From: Herminiimonas arsenicoxydans
GTDB taxonomy: Bacteria; Pseudomonadota; Gammaproteobacteria; Burkholderiales; Burkholderiaceae_D
Direction: 5' to 3'
Assembly: GCA_000026125.1 (NCBI GenBank)
Contig: CU207211.1
Location: forward strand, 1,426,001 to 1,490,000
Length of the DNA stretch: 64,000 nucleotides
Part shown: positions 7,312-15,913 of the stretch, in pieces
How positions within the stretch are numbered: the stretch's first letter is position 1
Layout: each line of letters starts with the position of its first letter
Translations under genes and position numbers: made by a program
The notes under the pieces: model-generated
What the model saw: only the letters and a program-made list of their open reading frames with translations
What the model was told of the DNA's origin: nothing
Databases searched by the model: none

Positions 7312-10278
7312 ATGCTGTTAACTCGCAAAAGCAACGCTGCAGAGCGTTCGCCTGCCCGCTTTACATCCAGTCTTGCCGATAGCCTGTCGCGCGCCTTGCC
7401 GACGATGGACAGGCGGGGTTTCCTCAAACGTTCCGGGATCGGCATCGGTGCCGGTATTGCCGTTGCGCAATTGAGTCTGATCCAAAAAGCCAGGGCAGCG
7501 GAGGGTGGTAAAGCTGCGGCAGCGGGCAGCAAGATTGAAGTCAAACGTACGGTTTGCACACACTGTTCGGTCGGTTGTGCATCCGATGCCATTGTCGAAA
7601 ATGGCGTGTGGGTACGGCAGGAGCCGGTATTTGATTCACCGATCAACCTGGGTGCGCATTGTGCCAAGGGTGCCTCGCTGCGTGAGCATGGTCACGGTGA
7701 ATACCGCCTGAAATATCCGATGAAATTGGTGAATGGAAAATACCAGCGCATTAGCTGGGATCAGGCCATGAACGAAATTACGGCCAAGATGCTGGATATC
7801 AAAAAAGCCAGTGGCCCGGACTCCGTATTTTTCGTCGGTTCATCCAAACATAACAACGAGCAGGCAGCATTGTTGCGCAAGTTCGTTTCCTTCTTCGGCA
7901 CTAATAATACTGATCATCAGGCGCGCATCTGCCACTCGACCACGGTCGCCGGCGTTGCCAACACCTGGGGTTACGGTGCGATGACGAACAGCTACAACGA
8001 TATGCAGAACTCAAAGGCTGCGTTGTACATCGGCTCGAACGCGGCTGAAGCGCATCCGGTATCGATGCTGCACATGCTGCATGCAAAAGAGAACGGTACC
8101 AAGATGATCGTGGTGGATCCGCGATTTACGCGCACTGCTGCGAAAGCCGATCAATACGTTCGCATCCGCTCAGGTACCGATATTCCATTCCTGTACGGCT
8201 TGCTGTATCACATCTTCAAAAACGGCTGGGAAGACAAGAAGTACATCAATGACCGCGTCTACGGTATGGAAAAGGTCAAGGCGGAAGTCATGACCTGGAC
8301 GCCGGAAAAAGTGGAAGAAGCCTGCGGTGTGACGGAAGCTGAAATGTACAGGGCCGCTGAGACGATGGCGAAAAATCGTCCTTCGACTCTGGTCTGGTGC
8401 ATGGGGCAGACACAGCACTCGATCGGCAATGCGATGGTGCGCGCTTCGTGCATCGTGCAGCTGGCGCTGGGCAATATTGGCGTTTCGGGCGGTGGTGCAA
8501 ACATTTTTCGCGGCCACGATAACGTGCAGGGTGCGACTGACGTTGGTCCTAATCCTGATTCGCTGCCGGGTTACTACGGCTTGGCGACAGGCTCGTGGAA
8601 GCATTGGTGCGCAGTGTGGGGTGTCGATTACGAATGGGTGAAGAAGCAGTACGTCTCGCAGGCAATGATGGAAAAATCGGGTACTACGGTATCGCGCTGG
8701 GTCGATGCTGTGCTCGAGAAAAGTGAAAATATAGATCAGGACAACACGGTCAAGGGTGTGCTGTTCTGGGGCCATGCGCCAAACTCGCAGACGCGCGGCC
8801 TGGATATGAAAAAAGCCTTCGATAAACTGGATTTGCTGGTCGTGATCGATCCTTATCCGTCTGCCACGGCCGCGATGGCCGCGATGAAAGTCGATGGTCA
8901 GGAACTCAATCCGAATCGTGCCGTGTATTTGTTGCCGGCGGCGACTCAATTCGAAACATCAGGTTCCGTGACGGCATCGAATCGCTCCTTGCAGTGGCGC
9001 GAAAAAGTGATCGAGCCGCTGTTCGAATCACGCACCGATCACATGATCATGTATCAAATGGCGCAAAAACTCGGCTTCGGTAAAGAGTTGGTCGCCAAGA
9101 TCAAGCTGGTTCCCGGCAAGGGCGGCATGATGGAGCCGGAACCGGAATCGATGCTGGAAGAAATCAATCGCGGCTCATGGACCATCGGTTATACCGGTCA
9201 GTCGCCTATGCGTCTGAAAGCGCATATGCGCAACATGCATCTATTCGATGTGAAAACATTGAAATGCAGCGCTGGCAAGGATGCGGCAACGGGTTACGAC
9301 ATAAGCGGTGATTATTTCGGTTTGCCATGGCCTTGTTACGGTACGCCGGAATTGAAGCATCCAGGCACGCCTAATCTATACGACACTTCCAAGAGCATGA
9401 TGGAAGGCGGCGGCAACTTCCGCGCCAACTTCGGCGTCGAAAAAGATGGCGTCAACCTGCTGGCAGAAGATGGTTCGCACAGCAAGGGTGCGGATATCAC
9501 GACCGGTTATCCGGAGTTCGATCACATCCTGCTGAAAAAACTCGGCTGGTGGGACGACCTGACTGACGCCGAGAAGAAAGCGGCTGAAGGCAAGAACTGG
9601 AAAACCGATTTGTCCGGCGGCATTCAGCGCGTGACGATGAAAGTGCATGGCGTGCATCCATGGGGCAACGCGAAGGCGCGCGCTGTCGTCTGGAATTTCC
9701 CGGATGCCGTGCCGCTGCATCGCGAACCTATCTACGGCACACGCCCGGATCTGGTAGCCAAGTATCCGACGCATGACGATAAAAAAGGTTTCTGGCGCAT
9801 GCCGACCTTGTTCAAGTCGCTGCAGGACAAGAATGTGGAAACCAAGATGTATGAGAAGTTTCCTATCATTCTTACTTCTGGACGTTTGGTTGAATACGAG
9901 GGCGGTGGCGAAGAGACGCGCTCCAATCCGTGGCTGGCCGAACTGCAGCAGGATGCGTTTGTCGAGATCAATCCGAAAGCGGCAGCTGCTCGCGGCATAC
10001 GCAACGGCGAATATGTCATAGTCAGCACACCGACCGGTGCACGGATCAAGGTCAAGGCACTGGTGACCATGCGCGTTGGCGAAGACACGGCATTCATTCC
10101 GTTCCATTTTTCCGGTTGGTGGCAGGGCAAGGATCTGCTTGAATACTATCCTGAAGGAGCGCATCCGATCGTGCGTGGCGAAGCGGTGAATACTGCGACG
10201 ACTTACGGTTATGACTCGGTCACGATGATGCAGGAAACGAAGACGACTATTTGTAATATCGAGAAAGCGGCGGCGTGA
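7312..10278 (+). CDS. fdhA: Formate dehydrogenase catalytic (alpha) subunit, Mo/W-bis-MGD, Tat-exported
   Basis: A 988-residue member of the DMSO reductase superfamily that oxidises formate to CO2. A Tat leader (MDRRGFLKRSGIGIGAG) starts at residue 32 after a 31-residue hydrophilic extension. A 4Fe-4S site follows with C82, C85, C89 and C117. DHQARICHSTTV places the metal-ligand residue as Cys207, so this is the cysteine and not the selenocysteine type; no in-frame TGA is present. The C-terminal molybdopterin dinucleotide-binding domain (FPIILTSGRLVEYEGGGEETRSNPWL, given by its TSGRLV core) lies near residues 850-870. Export through Tat implies a periplasmic active site, with electrons passing to the beta and gamma subunits encoded next. 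Confidence 0.95.
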   Translation: MLLTRKSNAAERSPARFTSSLADSLSRALPTMDRRGFLKRSGIGIGAGIAVAQLSLIQKARAAEGGKAAAAGSKIEVKRTVCTHCSVGCASDAIVENGVWVRQEPVFDSPINLGAHCAKGASLREHGHGEYRLKYPMKLVNGKYQRISWDQAMNEITAKMLDIKKASGPDSVFFVGSSKHNNEQAALLRKFVSFFGTNNTDHQARICHSTTVAGVANTWGYGAMTNSYNDMQNSKAALYIGSNAAEAHPVSMLHMLHAKENGTKMIVVDPRFTRTAAKADQYVRIRSGTDIPFLYGLLYHIFKNGWEDKKYINDRVYGMEKVKAEVMTWTPEKVEEACGVTEAEMYRAAETMAKNRPSTLVWCMGQTQHSIGNAMVRASCIVQLALGNIGVSGGGANIFRGHDNVQGATDVGPNPDSLPGYYGLATGSWKHWCAVWGVDYEWVKKQYVSQAMMEKSGTTVSRWVDAVLEKSENIDQDNTVKGVLFWGHAPNSQTRGLDMKKAFDKLDLLVVIDPYPSATAAMAAMKVDGQELNPNRAVYLLPAATQFETSGSVTASNRSLQWREKVIEPLFESRTDHMIMYQMAQKLGFGKELVAKIKLVPGKGGMMEPEPESMLEEINRGSWTIGYTGQSPMRLKAHMRNMHLFDVKTLKCSAGKDAATGYDISGDYFGLPWPCYGTPELKHPGTPNLYDTSKSMMEGGGNFRANFGVEKDGVNLLAEDGSHSKGADITTGYPEFDHILLKKLGWWDDLTDAEKKAAEGKNWKTDLSGGIQRVTMKVHGVHPWGNAKARAVVWNFPDAVPLHREPIYGTRPDLVAKYPTHDDKKGFWRMPTLFKSLQDKNVETKMYEKFPIILTSGRLVEYEGGGEETRSNPWLAELQQDAFVEINPKAAAARGIRNGEYVIVSTPTGARIKVKALVTMRVGEDTAFIPFHFSGWWQGKDLLEYYPEGAHPIVRGEAVNTATTYGYDSVTMMQETKTTICNIEKAAA

Positions 10279-10355
10279 TTATCTGTACGAAGACGAATAA
10301 GCAACCGCTAGATGCGGCGTTGAACACGGATAAGAACAGCTAAGGAGATACCAAA

Positions 10356-10985
10356 ATGGCACGAATGAAATTCATCTGCGACGCAGAGCGCTGTATTGAA
10401 TGCAATGGTTGTGTGACCGCCTGCAAGAACGAAAATGAAGTGCCATGGGGCGTCAACCGACGCCGCGTGGTCACTATTAACGATGGTTTGATCGGGCAGG
10501 AGAAATCCATTTCGGTTGCCTGCATGCATTGCTCCGATGCGCCGTGCATGGCCGTCTGTCCGGTCGATTGCTTCTATCGTACCGACGAAGGCGTGGTTCT
10601 GCATGACAAGGATATTTGCATCGGCTGCGGTTACTGTTCTTACGCATGCCCGTTTGGCGCACCGCAATTTCCATCCAACGGCGCATTTGGCCTGCGCGGC
10701 AAGATGGACAAGTGCACATTCTGTGCCGGTGGTCCGGAAGAAAACGGTTCCAAAGCGGAATTTGAAAAATACGGACGTAACCGTCTGGCCGAAGGTAAGT
10801 TGCCGGCCTGTGCGGAAATGTGCTCGACCAAAGCCTTGCTGGCTGGTGATGGCGATGTGATTGCCGATATCTTGCGTGCACGTGTGCTGCGTCGTGGCAA
10901 AGGCAGCGAAGTCTGGGGCTGGGGCACCGCGTATGGCCAGTCCCGCGATCCGCAGGCCAAAGCACCGGTGGAGAAAAAATCATGA
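10356..10985 (+). CDS. fdh3B: Formate dehydrogenase iron-sulfur (beta) subunit
   Basis: A 209-residue ferredoxin-type subunit that carries electrons from the catalytic subunit to the cytochrome. Four cluster motifs are visible: CIECNGCVTACK, CMHCSDAPCMAVCP, CIGCGYCSYACP and a split site with CTFCAGG and CAEMCSTKALLAG. It has no signal peptide, so it is probably exported by hitch-hiking with the Tat-bearing alpha subunit. A strong AAGGAG site lies 10 bases before the ATG. The stop overlaps the start of the next small lipoprotein gene as ATGA. Confidence 0.94.
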   Translation: MARMKFICDAERCIECNGCVTACKNENEVPWGVNRRRVVTINDGLIGQEKSISVACMHCSDAPCMAVCPVDCFYRTDEGVVLHDKDICIGCGYCSYACPFGAPQFPSNGAFGLRGKMDKCTFCAGGPEENGSKAEFEKYGRNRLAEGKLPACAEMCSTKALLAGDGDVIADILRARVLRRGKGSEVWGWGTAYGQSRDPQAKAPVEKKS

Positions 10986-11209
10986 TACGACCACTATTGA
11001 TCTCATTGATTGCATTGGCAATGTTCGGTTGCAGCGAAAAAAGCCAGTCGCAGGCAGATGCACGGGTATCGGGCGACGTAGCTCCTTACAAGGGAGCGGT
11101 GAACGATCCCTATGTCATCAAAGGCTGGACGGCTGGCAATAAAACCGAGTGGGACACGCAAATGCGCGAACGTGCTCAAAAGCAGAACGAGTACGTAAAA
11201 GTCAATTGA
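10982..11209 (+). CDS. Small putative lipoprotein within the FDH operon
   Basis: A 75-residue protein that overlaps the fdhB stop by 4 bases. It begins with a short positively charged and hydrophobic leader (MIRPLLISLIALAMFGC) ending in a Cys at position 17. That resembles a lipobox, although the -3 and -2 residues (M, F) are not ideal. The mature part is hydrophilic, with WTAGNKTEWDTQMRERAQ and a lysine-rich tail, and has no other cysteine. I do not recognise a named family. Its place between the beta and gamma subunit genes suggests a periplasmic membrane-tethered FDH accessory. Confidence 0.72.
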   Translation: MIRPLLISLIALAMFGCSEKSQSQADARVSGDVAPYKGAVNDPYVIKGWTAGNKTEWDTQMRERAQKQNEYVKVN

Positions 11210-11225
11210 TGCATTCGCGAGGAGA

Positions 11226-12374
11226 ATGATCATGCAAACATGGTTCGCCAAACTCGCTATCGGTTTGTCGCTGGTTGTTGCGACCGCCGGTATAGCGTCG
11301 GCACAAACGAGTGAGCCTGCCGCCGCAGCCAAAGCGCCGCCGGCTGTGCAGAATATGTCCAATATCCAGTCGGACGATATTTTGTACATGAAGCAGAATC
11401 AGGCTGAACGTACGAAAGTCCAGCCTGGCAATCTGGCGCCTGTGTATCGCCAGGTCAAGGAAGGCGGCGAACATTACTCTAGTTTGCCGGCACTGGAGTC
11501 GGGTGTGCTGATTCAGCAGAAAGCACAATTTCCCGGCCAGGCACGTGCAACAACTGCAGGTGAGGCGTGGCGGCAATACCGCAACGGCCCGCTGACGACT
11601 TACGGCGGCTGGCTGATCATTGTGGCAGTAATCGGGATCGCAGCGTTTTATCTGGCGATCGGAACCATCAAGTTGAAAAGCCCGCGCACCGGTCGCCTGA
11701 TCGAACGATTTACCTCGATCGAACGCTTGTCGCACTGGACAGTCGCCATCAGCTTCCTGATACTGGCATTGACCGGCTTGATCATGCTGTTCGGTAAGTA
11801 TGTGGTGTTGCCGGTGTTCGGGCATACCGCATTCGGCTATCTCGCTTACGCTGGCAAGAACATACACAACTTCGTAGGGCCGGTTTTCACGGTTGCGCTG
11901 ATCGTGATGTTCGTGATCTTCGTCAAGGATAATTTCCCTGCGCCGTCGGATTGGCAATGGCTGAAAAATCTTGGCGGTGCTCGCGGCCATGCCAGCGCCG
12001 GACGTTTCAATGCCGGCGAGAAATTATGGTTCTGGGGCGGCCTGGTGTTTCTCGGATTGATTGTCAGTGCATCCGGTTTCGTACTGGATATGCTGGTGCC
12101 GGGCATACTCTATACTCGCGGCAATATGCAGATTGCCCATGTGATCCATCTGGTTGCTGCAGTATTGGTGTTCAGTGCATCGCTGGCGCATATCTATATC
12201 GGTACCCTCGGCATGGAAGGTGCGTATGAAGCGATGTCCACCGGCTATGTAGACGATGCATGGGCCAAGGAACATCACGACATCTGGTATGCGGACATTG
12301 AAAGCGGCAAGGTGCCGCGCATACGTACTGACAAGGGCACGGAAAAACTCGGCGTGCCAGCCAAGGCTGTCTAA
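11226..12374 (+). CDS. Formate dehydrogenase cytochrome b (gamma) subunit
   Basis: A 382-residue membrane subunit that takes electrons from the beta subunit to the quinone pool through b hemes. An N-terminal signal sequence (MQTWFAKLAIGLSLVVATAGIASA) is followed by a periplasmic segment of about 110 residues containing QSDDILYMKQ. Then come the membrane helices of the FdnI-type domain. Likely heme-ligand histidines lie in RLSHWTVA, KNIHNFVG, QIAHVIHLVAA and SLAHIYIG. It follows the small lipoprotein gene by 16 bases and has a GAGGAGA site. The family is certain; the direction of electron flow is assumed from known respiratory FDHs. Confidence 0.93.
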   Translation: MIMQTWFAKLAIGLSLVVATAGIASAQTSEPAAAAKAPPAVQNMSNIQSDDILYMKQNQAERTKVQPGNLAPVYRQVKEGGEHYSSLPALESGVLIQQKAQFPGQARATTAGEAWRQYRNGPLTTYGGWLIIVAVIGIAAFYLAIGTIKLKSPRTGRLIERFTSIERLSHWTVAISFLILALTGLIMLFGKYVVLPVFGHTAFGYLAYAGKNIHNFVGPVFTVALIVMFVIFVKDNFPAPSDWQWLKNLGGARGHASAGRFNAGEKLWFWGGLVFLGLIVSASGFVLDMLVPGILYTRGNMQIAHVIHLVAAVLVFSASLAHIYIGTLGMEGAYEAMSTGYVDDAWAKEHHDIWYADIESGKVPRIRTDKGTEKLGVPAKAV

Positions 12375-12386
12375 GGAGACCTCCAA

Positions 12387-12713
12387 ATGAAAAAGATACT
12401 GATTGGACTGATGGGCTGGGCGGTCGTGGGTATGGCTTGTGCAGCATTGCCGCCTTTGAGCGATGAGGCGAAGGCCAAAGCCGCCGAAGCCAAAAACAAG
12501 AGTGCATGGAGCGACAAGGTCGCGGCGTATCAGTTATGCCAGGCTCAGGATCTCGTGGCCGCCAATTACCTGAAAAGCAAAGGCAAGCCCAAACCTGCAG
12601 TCGAGGTGCCGGCATGCACCAATCCCGGACCTTATGTCGCCTTGCAAGTGGCGACCTCGACGGTAGGTGTGGCCGATGCCAAGCCGGTTCCGGCAGCAGG
12701 CGCAAAGAAATAA
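12387..12713 (+). CDS. Small exported protein at the end of the FDH structural genes
   Basis: A 108-residue protein with a cleavable-looking signal peptide (MKKILIGLMGWAVVGMACA, cut before or near ALPPLS). The mature part has an Ala/Lys-rich helix, a pair of cysteines (AAYQLCQAQD and VPACTNPGP) that could form a disulfide, and an Ala/Pro/Lys tail. No family name comes to mind. It starts 13 bases after the cytochrome gene with a GGAGA site, so it belongs to the same transcript. I infer a periplasmic FDH accessory from position only. Confidence 0.7.
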   Translation: MKKILIGLMGWAVVGMACAALPPLSDEAKAKAAEAKNKSAWSDKVAAYQLCQAQDLVAANYLKSKGKPKPAVEVPACTNPGPYVALQVATSTVGVADAKPVPAAGAKK

Positions 12714-12927
12714 CAGTATCTGCAGTGGTCGCCCGCATGCAAGATGCGGGCGCACGTCTGAGTGGGCGTACTCTATGCCTGCCTTCCCGTTATAATCTCG
12801 CAGTAGCAGGAAAATATGCGGCGTCGTCATAGACGCTCACGCTTCCCTGCTTATCCCGCATCATGTTGAAACATGAATCCGATAATGAACAGAGGCCGGC
12901 CGTTTGTGCTGCCCGAGATGAGTTGCC
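12714..12927 (+). promoter_or_regulatory. Leader region before fdhD with hairpins and a TATAAT box
   Basis: GCCCGCAT and ATGCGGGC (12731-12738 and 12744-12751) form a perfect 8-bp hairpin without a T tract. A consensus TATAAT lies at 12791-12796, but no good -35 is placed before it. Further on, GCGTC/GACGC and GCAGG/CCTGC could nest as a second stem. The region may hold an internal promoter and structured leader for fdhD; this is weak evidence. Confidence 0.25.
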
Positions 12928-13773
12928 ATGTCGTATCGCCCAGAACTTACCAGCACGCCGATCAAGCTGACGCATGATGTCCAGGCGATCGATGAAACTG
13001 CGCAGGCTTCGACCATAGCAATACCGGCGGAGCGGCCGTTGACGGTCTACGTCGATGGCCGGGAATTGATTACTCTGATGACATTGGGTGCGGCGCCGGA
13101 AGCGCTCACGCTGGGTTATTTGCGCAATCAGCGCCTGGTGCAGACTATTGAAGAAATCGTTGCAGTGCATGTGGACTGGAGCAAGCATGCGGTTTCAGTC
13201 ACCACGCGCGGCGGCATCGCAAACATTGAAGAACGCACGGCCAAGCGCGTGGTCACGACAGGTTGCGGACAGGGTACGATGTTTGGCGGCTTGATGGATG
13301 AAGTCGATACGCTGGTTCTGCCAGCCGATGCAAGACTGAAGCAATCCACACTTTACAAAATCGTCAACAAGATACGCACGCAGGATTCGGTCTATGCACA
13401 GGCAGGTTCGGTGCATGGCTGCGGCCTGTTTTCATCTGAAGGCGACTTGCAATATTTCATCGAAGACGTGGGTCGGCACAATGCCGTCGATTCCATTGCC
13501 GGCATCATGTGGCTGGAAAATATCAGTGGCGCGGACAAGGTGTTTTACACTACCGGCCGTCTGACTTCCGAAATGGTGATCAAGGGTGCACAGATGGGCA
13601 TGCCATTCCTGATCTCGCGCTCCGGCACCACGCAAATGGGTCATCTGGTCGCGGAAAAGGTCACTATGACTTTGCTGGCGCGTTGTACTGGTAAACATTT
13701 TTTGCTGGTGACGGGCAAGGAACGCATGGTTTACGAGCCGCATTTGCTGGATACGCCCCTGCACGTTGCCTGA
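12928..13773 (+). CDS. fdhD: Formate dehydrogenase accessory sulfurtransferase FdhD
   Basis: A 281-residue cytoplasmic protein that passes sulfur to the bis-MGD cofactor of formate dehydrogenase and is required for its activity. Family signatures are ERPLTVYVDGRELITLMT near residue 35, TTGCGQGTMFGG near residue 112, GSVHGCGLFSSEG and EDVGRHNAVDSIAG. The motif that in E. coli FdhD is CxxC reads CGQG here, so only Cys113 remains at that site. The gene follows the FDH structural genes by about 210 bases and lies upstream of a tungstate/molybdate permease. Confidence 0.95.
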   Translation: MSYRPELTSTPIKLTHDVQAIDETAQASTIAIPAERPLTVYVDGRELITLMTLGAAPEALTLGYLRNQRLVQTIEEIVAVHVDWSKHAVSVTTRGGIANIEERTAKRVVTTGCGQGTMFGGLMDEVDTLVLPADARLKQSTLYKIVNKIRTQDSVYAQAGSVHGCGLFSSEGDLQYFIEDVGRHNAVDSIAGIMWLENISGADKVFYTTGRLTSEMVIKGAQMGMPFLISRSGTTQMGHLVAEKVTMTLLARCTGKHFLLVTGKERMVYEPHLLDTPLHVA

Positions 13774-13888
13774 GCATGCAGACGTTGCAGGTACGCCTTT
13801 CGCCGGTATGCTTTTAGAGTGCGCTAGAATTACCCTTGCACAATAAATAGTCGACCGTATTCGTGTCGCCACTTACCCATCATTTCCC

Positions 13889-14593
13889 ATGCCATTAATT
13901 GATGCCACCCAGGCTGCTTTCGGTTTGCTCTTTTCGGGCGATCCGGTGCTATGGAAAATTGTCTGGATCTCGCTCAAGACATCGATAGTAGGCCTCTCGA
14001 TAGCCACGCCGATAGCGGTGCTGTTTGGTTACCTGATCGCAACGCACGATTTTATCGGACGCCGTATCGTGATCTGGATTGCGCAAGCAGCCTTGTCCTT
14101 GCCGACCGTACTGATAGGCTTGCTGCTGTATCTGATGCTGTCACGCCAGGGACCACTCGGCTCCCTGCAATGGCTGTTTACACAATCGAGCGTCATTCTC
14201 GGACAAGTATTGATTGTGCTGCCGGTGTTGATAGCCTTTACCTTGTCGGCAGTGCAGGCGGCCGATCCACGACTGGCTGAAACGGCCACCGTGCATGGCG
14301 CTTCCAGATGGCGTGTGATGCTGACGGTTTTGTATGAAGTCCGTTTCGGTGTGATGGCGGCGGTGATCAATGGTTTCGGCCGCGTGATTTCAGAAGTTGG
14401 CTGCGCGATGATGGTGGGCGGAAATATCGCAGGTGAGACACGCACGATCACTACCGCGATCGCGCTGGAAACCAGCAAGGGAGAGTTTGCACAAGGTATT
14501 GCGCTGGGTATCGTGCTGGTTGCCTTTGCATTATTGATTAATGCAGGAATGATGTTGCTGCAAGGCGATACGCGTCCTGCGAGGAATATGTGA
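13889..14593 (+). CDS. tupB: Tungstate/molybdate-type ABC transporter permease (TupB-like)
   Basis: A 234-residue inner-membrane permease of the TupB/WtpB/ModB class. It has about five or six hydrophobic segments, and the EAA-type coupling loop is seen as AETATVHGASRWRVMLTVLYEVRFG near residues 130-154 (key part EtATVHGAsRwr). The C-terminal half reads ISEVGCAMMVGGNIAGETRTITTAIALE, a hallmark of TupB proteins. Its stop overlaps the start of the ATPase gene by 4 bases. A metal oxyanion supply role fits the adjacent FDH and cofactor genes. Tungstate and molybdate cannot be told apart from the permease alone. Confidence 0.85.
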   Translation: MPLIDATQAAFGLLFSGDPVLWKIVWISLKTSIVGLSIATPIAVLFGYLIATHDFIGRRIVIWIAQAALSLPTVLIGLLLYLMLSRQGPLGSLQWLFTQSSVILGQVLIVLPVLIAFTLSAVQAADPRLAETATVHGASRWRVMLTVLYEVRFGVMAAVINGFGRVISEVGCAMMVGGNIAGETRTITTAIALETSKGEFAQGIALGIVLVAFALLINAGMMLLQGDTRPARNM

Positions 14594-15267
14594 TGGATGC
14601 ATTGTTATCGATTCGGCATTTGCAGAAAAGTTTTCATCAGCGCCGTTTGCTGGATATCGAAAATCTGTCGATTGCGCCGGCACAGGCTTATGTCCTGACC
14701 GGCACCAACGGCTCCGGAAAAAGCACGCTGATGCGTATTCTGGCGGGGCTGGAATCCGTCGATGCAGCCGAGGTGCAGTTTCAGGGAAAATCCGCCAGCC
14801 TGTCGCCTTATCCGCGCGCGATGCGCGATGCCATCGTCTATGTGCATCAGCATCCTGTGATGTTTTCCACCAGCGTGGCGGAAAACATCGGCTACGGTTT
14901 GTTGGTGCGCGGTGTAGCGAAAAACATCATCGCTGAAAAAGTGGAAGAGGCGATAGAGTGGGCCGGCATTGCGCATCTGCGCAAGAACGTGCCGAGTTTT
15001 CTATCCGGCGGCGAGAAACAGCGTGTTGCACTTGCGCGCGCACGCGTGCTGGCGCCAAAACTGCTTTTGCTGGATGAGCCTACGGCGAATCTGGATGGCG
15101 CGGCACGCGAACAGGTGATTGCGCTGATTCCAACGCTGGTGAGCGAAGGCAACAGCGTCATCATGGCATGTCATGATCGCGATCTGATTGCCTTGCCTGG
15201 GGTACAGCGTTTGAAAATCCGCGATGGAAAGCTGGAAGTAAGAAAGATCAATACGCACGGCGAATAA
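14590..15267 (+). CDS. tupC: Tungstate/molybdate-type ABC transporter ATP-binding protein (TupC-like)
   Basis: A 225-residue ABC ATPase that powers the preceding permease. It has Walker A GTNGSGKSTLM near residue 36, the Q-loop HQHPVMFSTSV, the signature LSGGEKQRVALARA and Walker B LLLLDEPTANLD. The length is that of a bare nucleotide-binding domain, with no C-terminal regulatory (MOP) domain. The start overlaps the permease stop as ATGTGATGG. No periplasmic binding-protein gene lies between fdhD and tupB or after this gene in the window. Confidence 0.86.
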   Translation: MMDALLSIRHLQKSFHQRRLLDIENLSIAPAQAYVLTGTNGSGKSTLMRILAGLESVDAAEVQFQGKSASLSPYPRAMRDAIVYVHQHPVMFSTSVAENIGYGLLVRGVAKNIIAEKVEEAIEWAGIAHLRKNVPSFLSGGEKQRVALARARVLAPKLLLLDEPTANLDGAAREQVIALIPTLVSEGNSVIMACHDRDLIALPGVQRLKIRDGKLEVRKINTHGE

Positions 15268-15301
15268 GCCGGTTCATCCGGCGCGGATAAAATATTCCGG
15301 C

Positions 15302-15913
15302 TTACGGTAAACGCATCGAAAAAAGTGCACCGCCATCCGCGCATGTACTCAAGTGCGCGCTGCCATATTTGTCGTCGCTGCAATGCGCGCGGGCAATCGC
15401 TGCGCACAAGGCCATGCCCAAACCGGTTGACGCTTGTTCTTCTGTGGCATCCAGCCCCGGCCCATCGTCGCGCACCGTGAAAATAATTTCCCCGGCTGTT
15501 TTTCTGCAGGCGACTACTATGCTCGATTTTGCAAAGCGCGTTGCATTTTGCAATGCTGCATTCATTGCCAGTCCAAGCAGATGCTCATCGAAAAATGCGA
15601 TGGCAGGCAACGCATCGCTATCCATCGTCAATGTTAATTCCGGGCGCGAATGGACATGATTGCGGATCAATTCCCTGAGAAAGTCGTCCGGATGGACGGC
15701 TTCAATGCGTGGGTTCAATCCCTGTTCCGTGGCTTTGTATAAAGTCAGGAAAGCGATCATTTTTTCGCGCAGTGCAATACAGCTTGCATGCGCCTGAAGT
15801 GCCTGTTCCCGATCGAGATCTACGGTCAGCGTCGCCAAGCGGCCTTCCAGTACGCCCAATTCATTTTTTAAATCGTGCACGACGATAGCGCTCAATTGCG
15901 GATTCATGGTCAT
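15302..15913 (-). CDS. Small soluble histidine kinase partner of the receiver-TPR protein
   Basis: A 203-residue protein with no membrane segment and no sensor domain. The H-box is VVHDLKNELG with His13, almost at the N-terminus, and a four-helix dimerisation region follows. The ATPase domain shows an N-box (MNAALQNATRFA), G1 (VRDDGPGLD) and G2 (STGLGMALCAAIARAH). I place the start at the ATG that overlaps the upstream stop as ATGA (15910-15913); a longer reading frame exists but would bury 150 bases in the neighbour. It probably phosphorylates the receiver domain encoded just upstream. Confidence 0.85.
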   Translation of the reverse strand: MTMNPQLSAIVVHDLKNELGVLEGRLATLTVDLDREQALQAHASCIALREKMIAFLTLYKATEQGLNPRIEAVHPDDFLRELIRNHVHSRPELTLTMDSDALPAIAFFDEHLLGLAMNAALQNATRFAKSSIVVACRKTAGEIIFTVRDDGPGLDATEEQASTGLGMALCAAIARAHCSDDKYGSAHLSTCADGGALFSMRLP

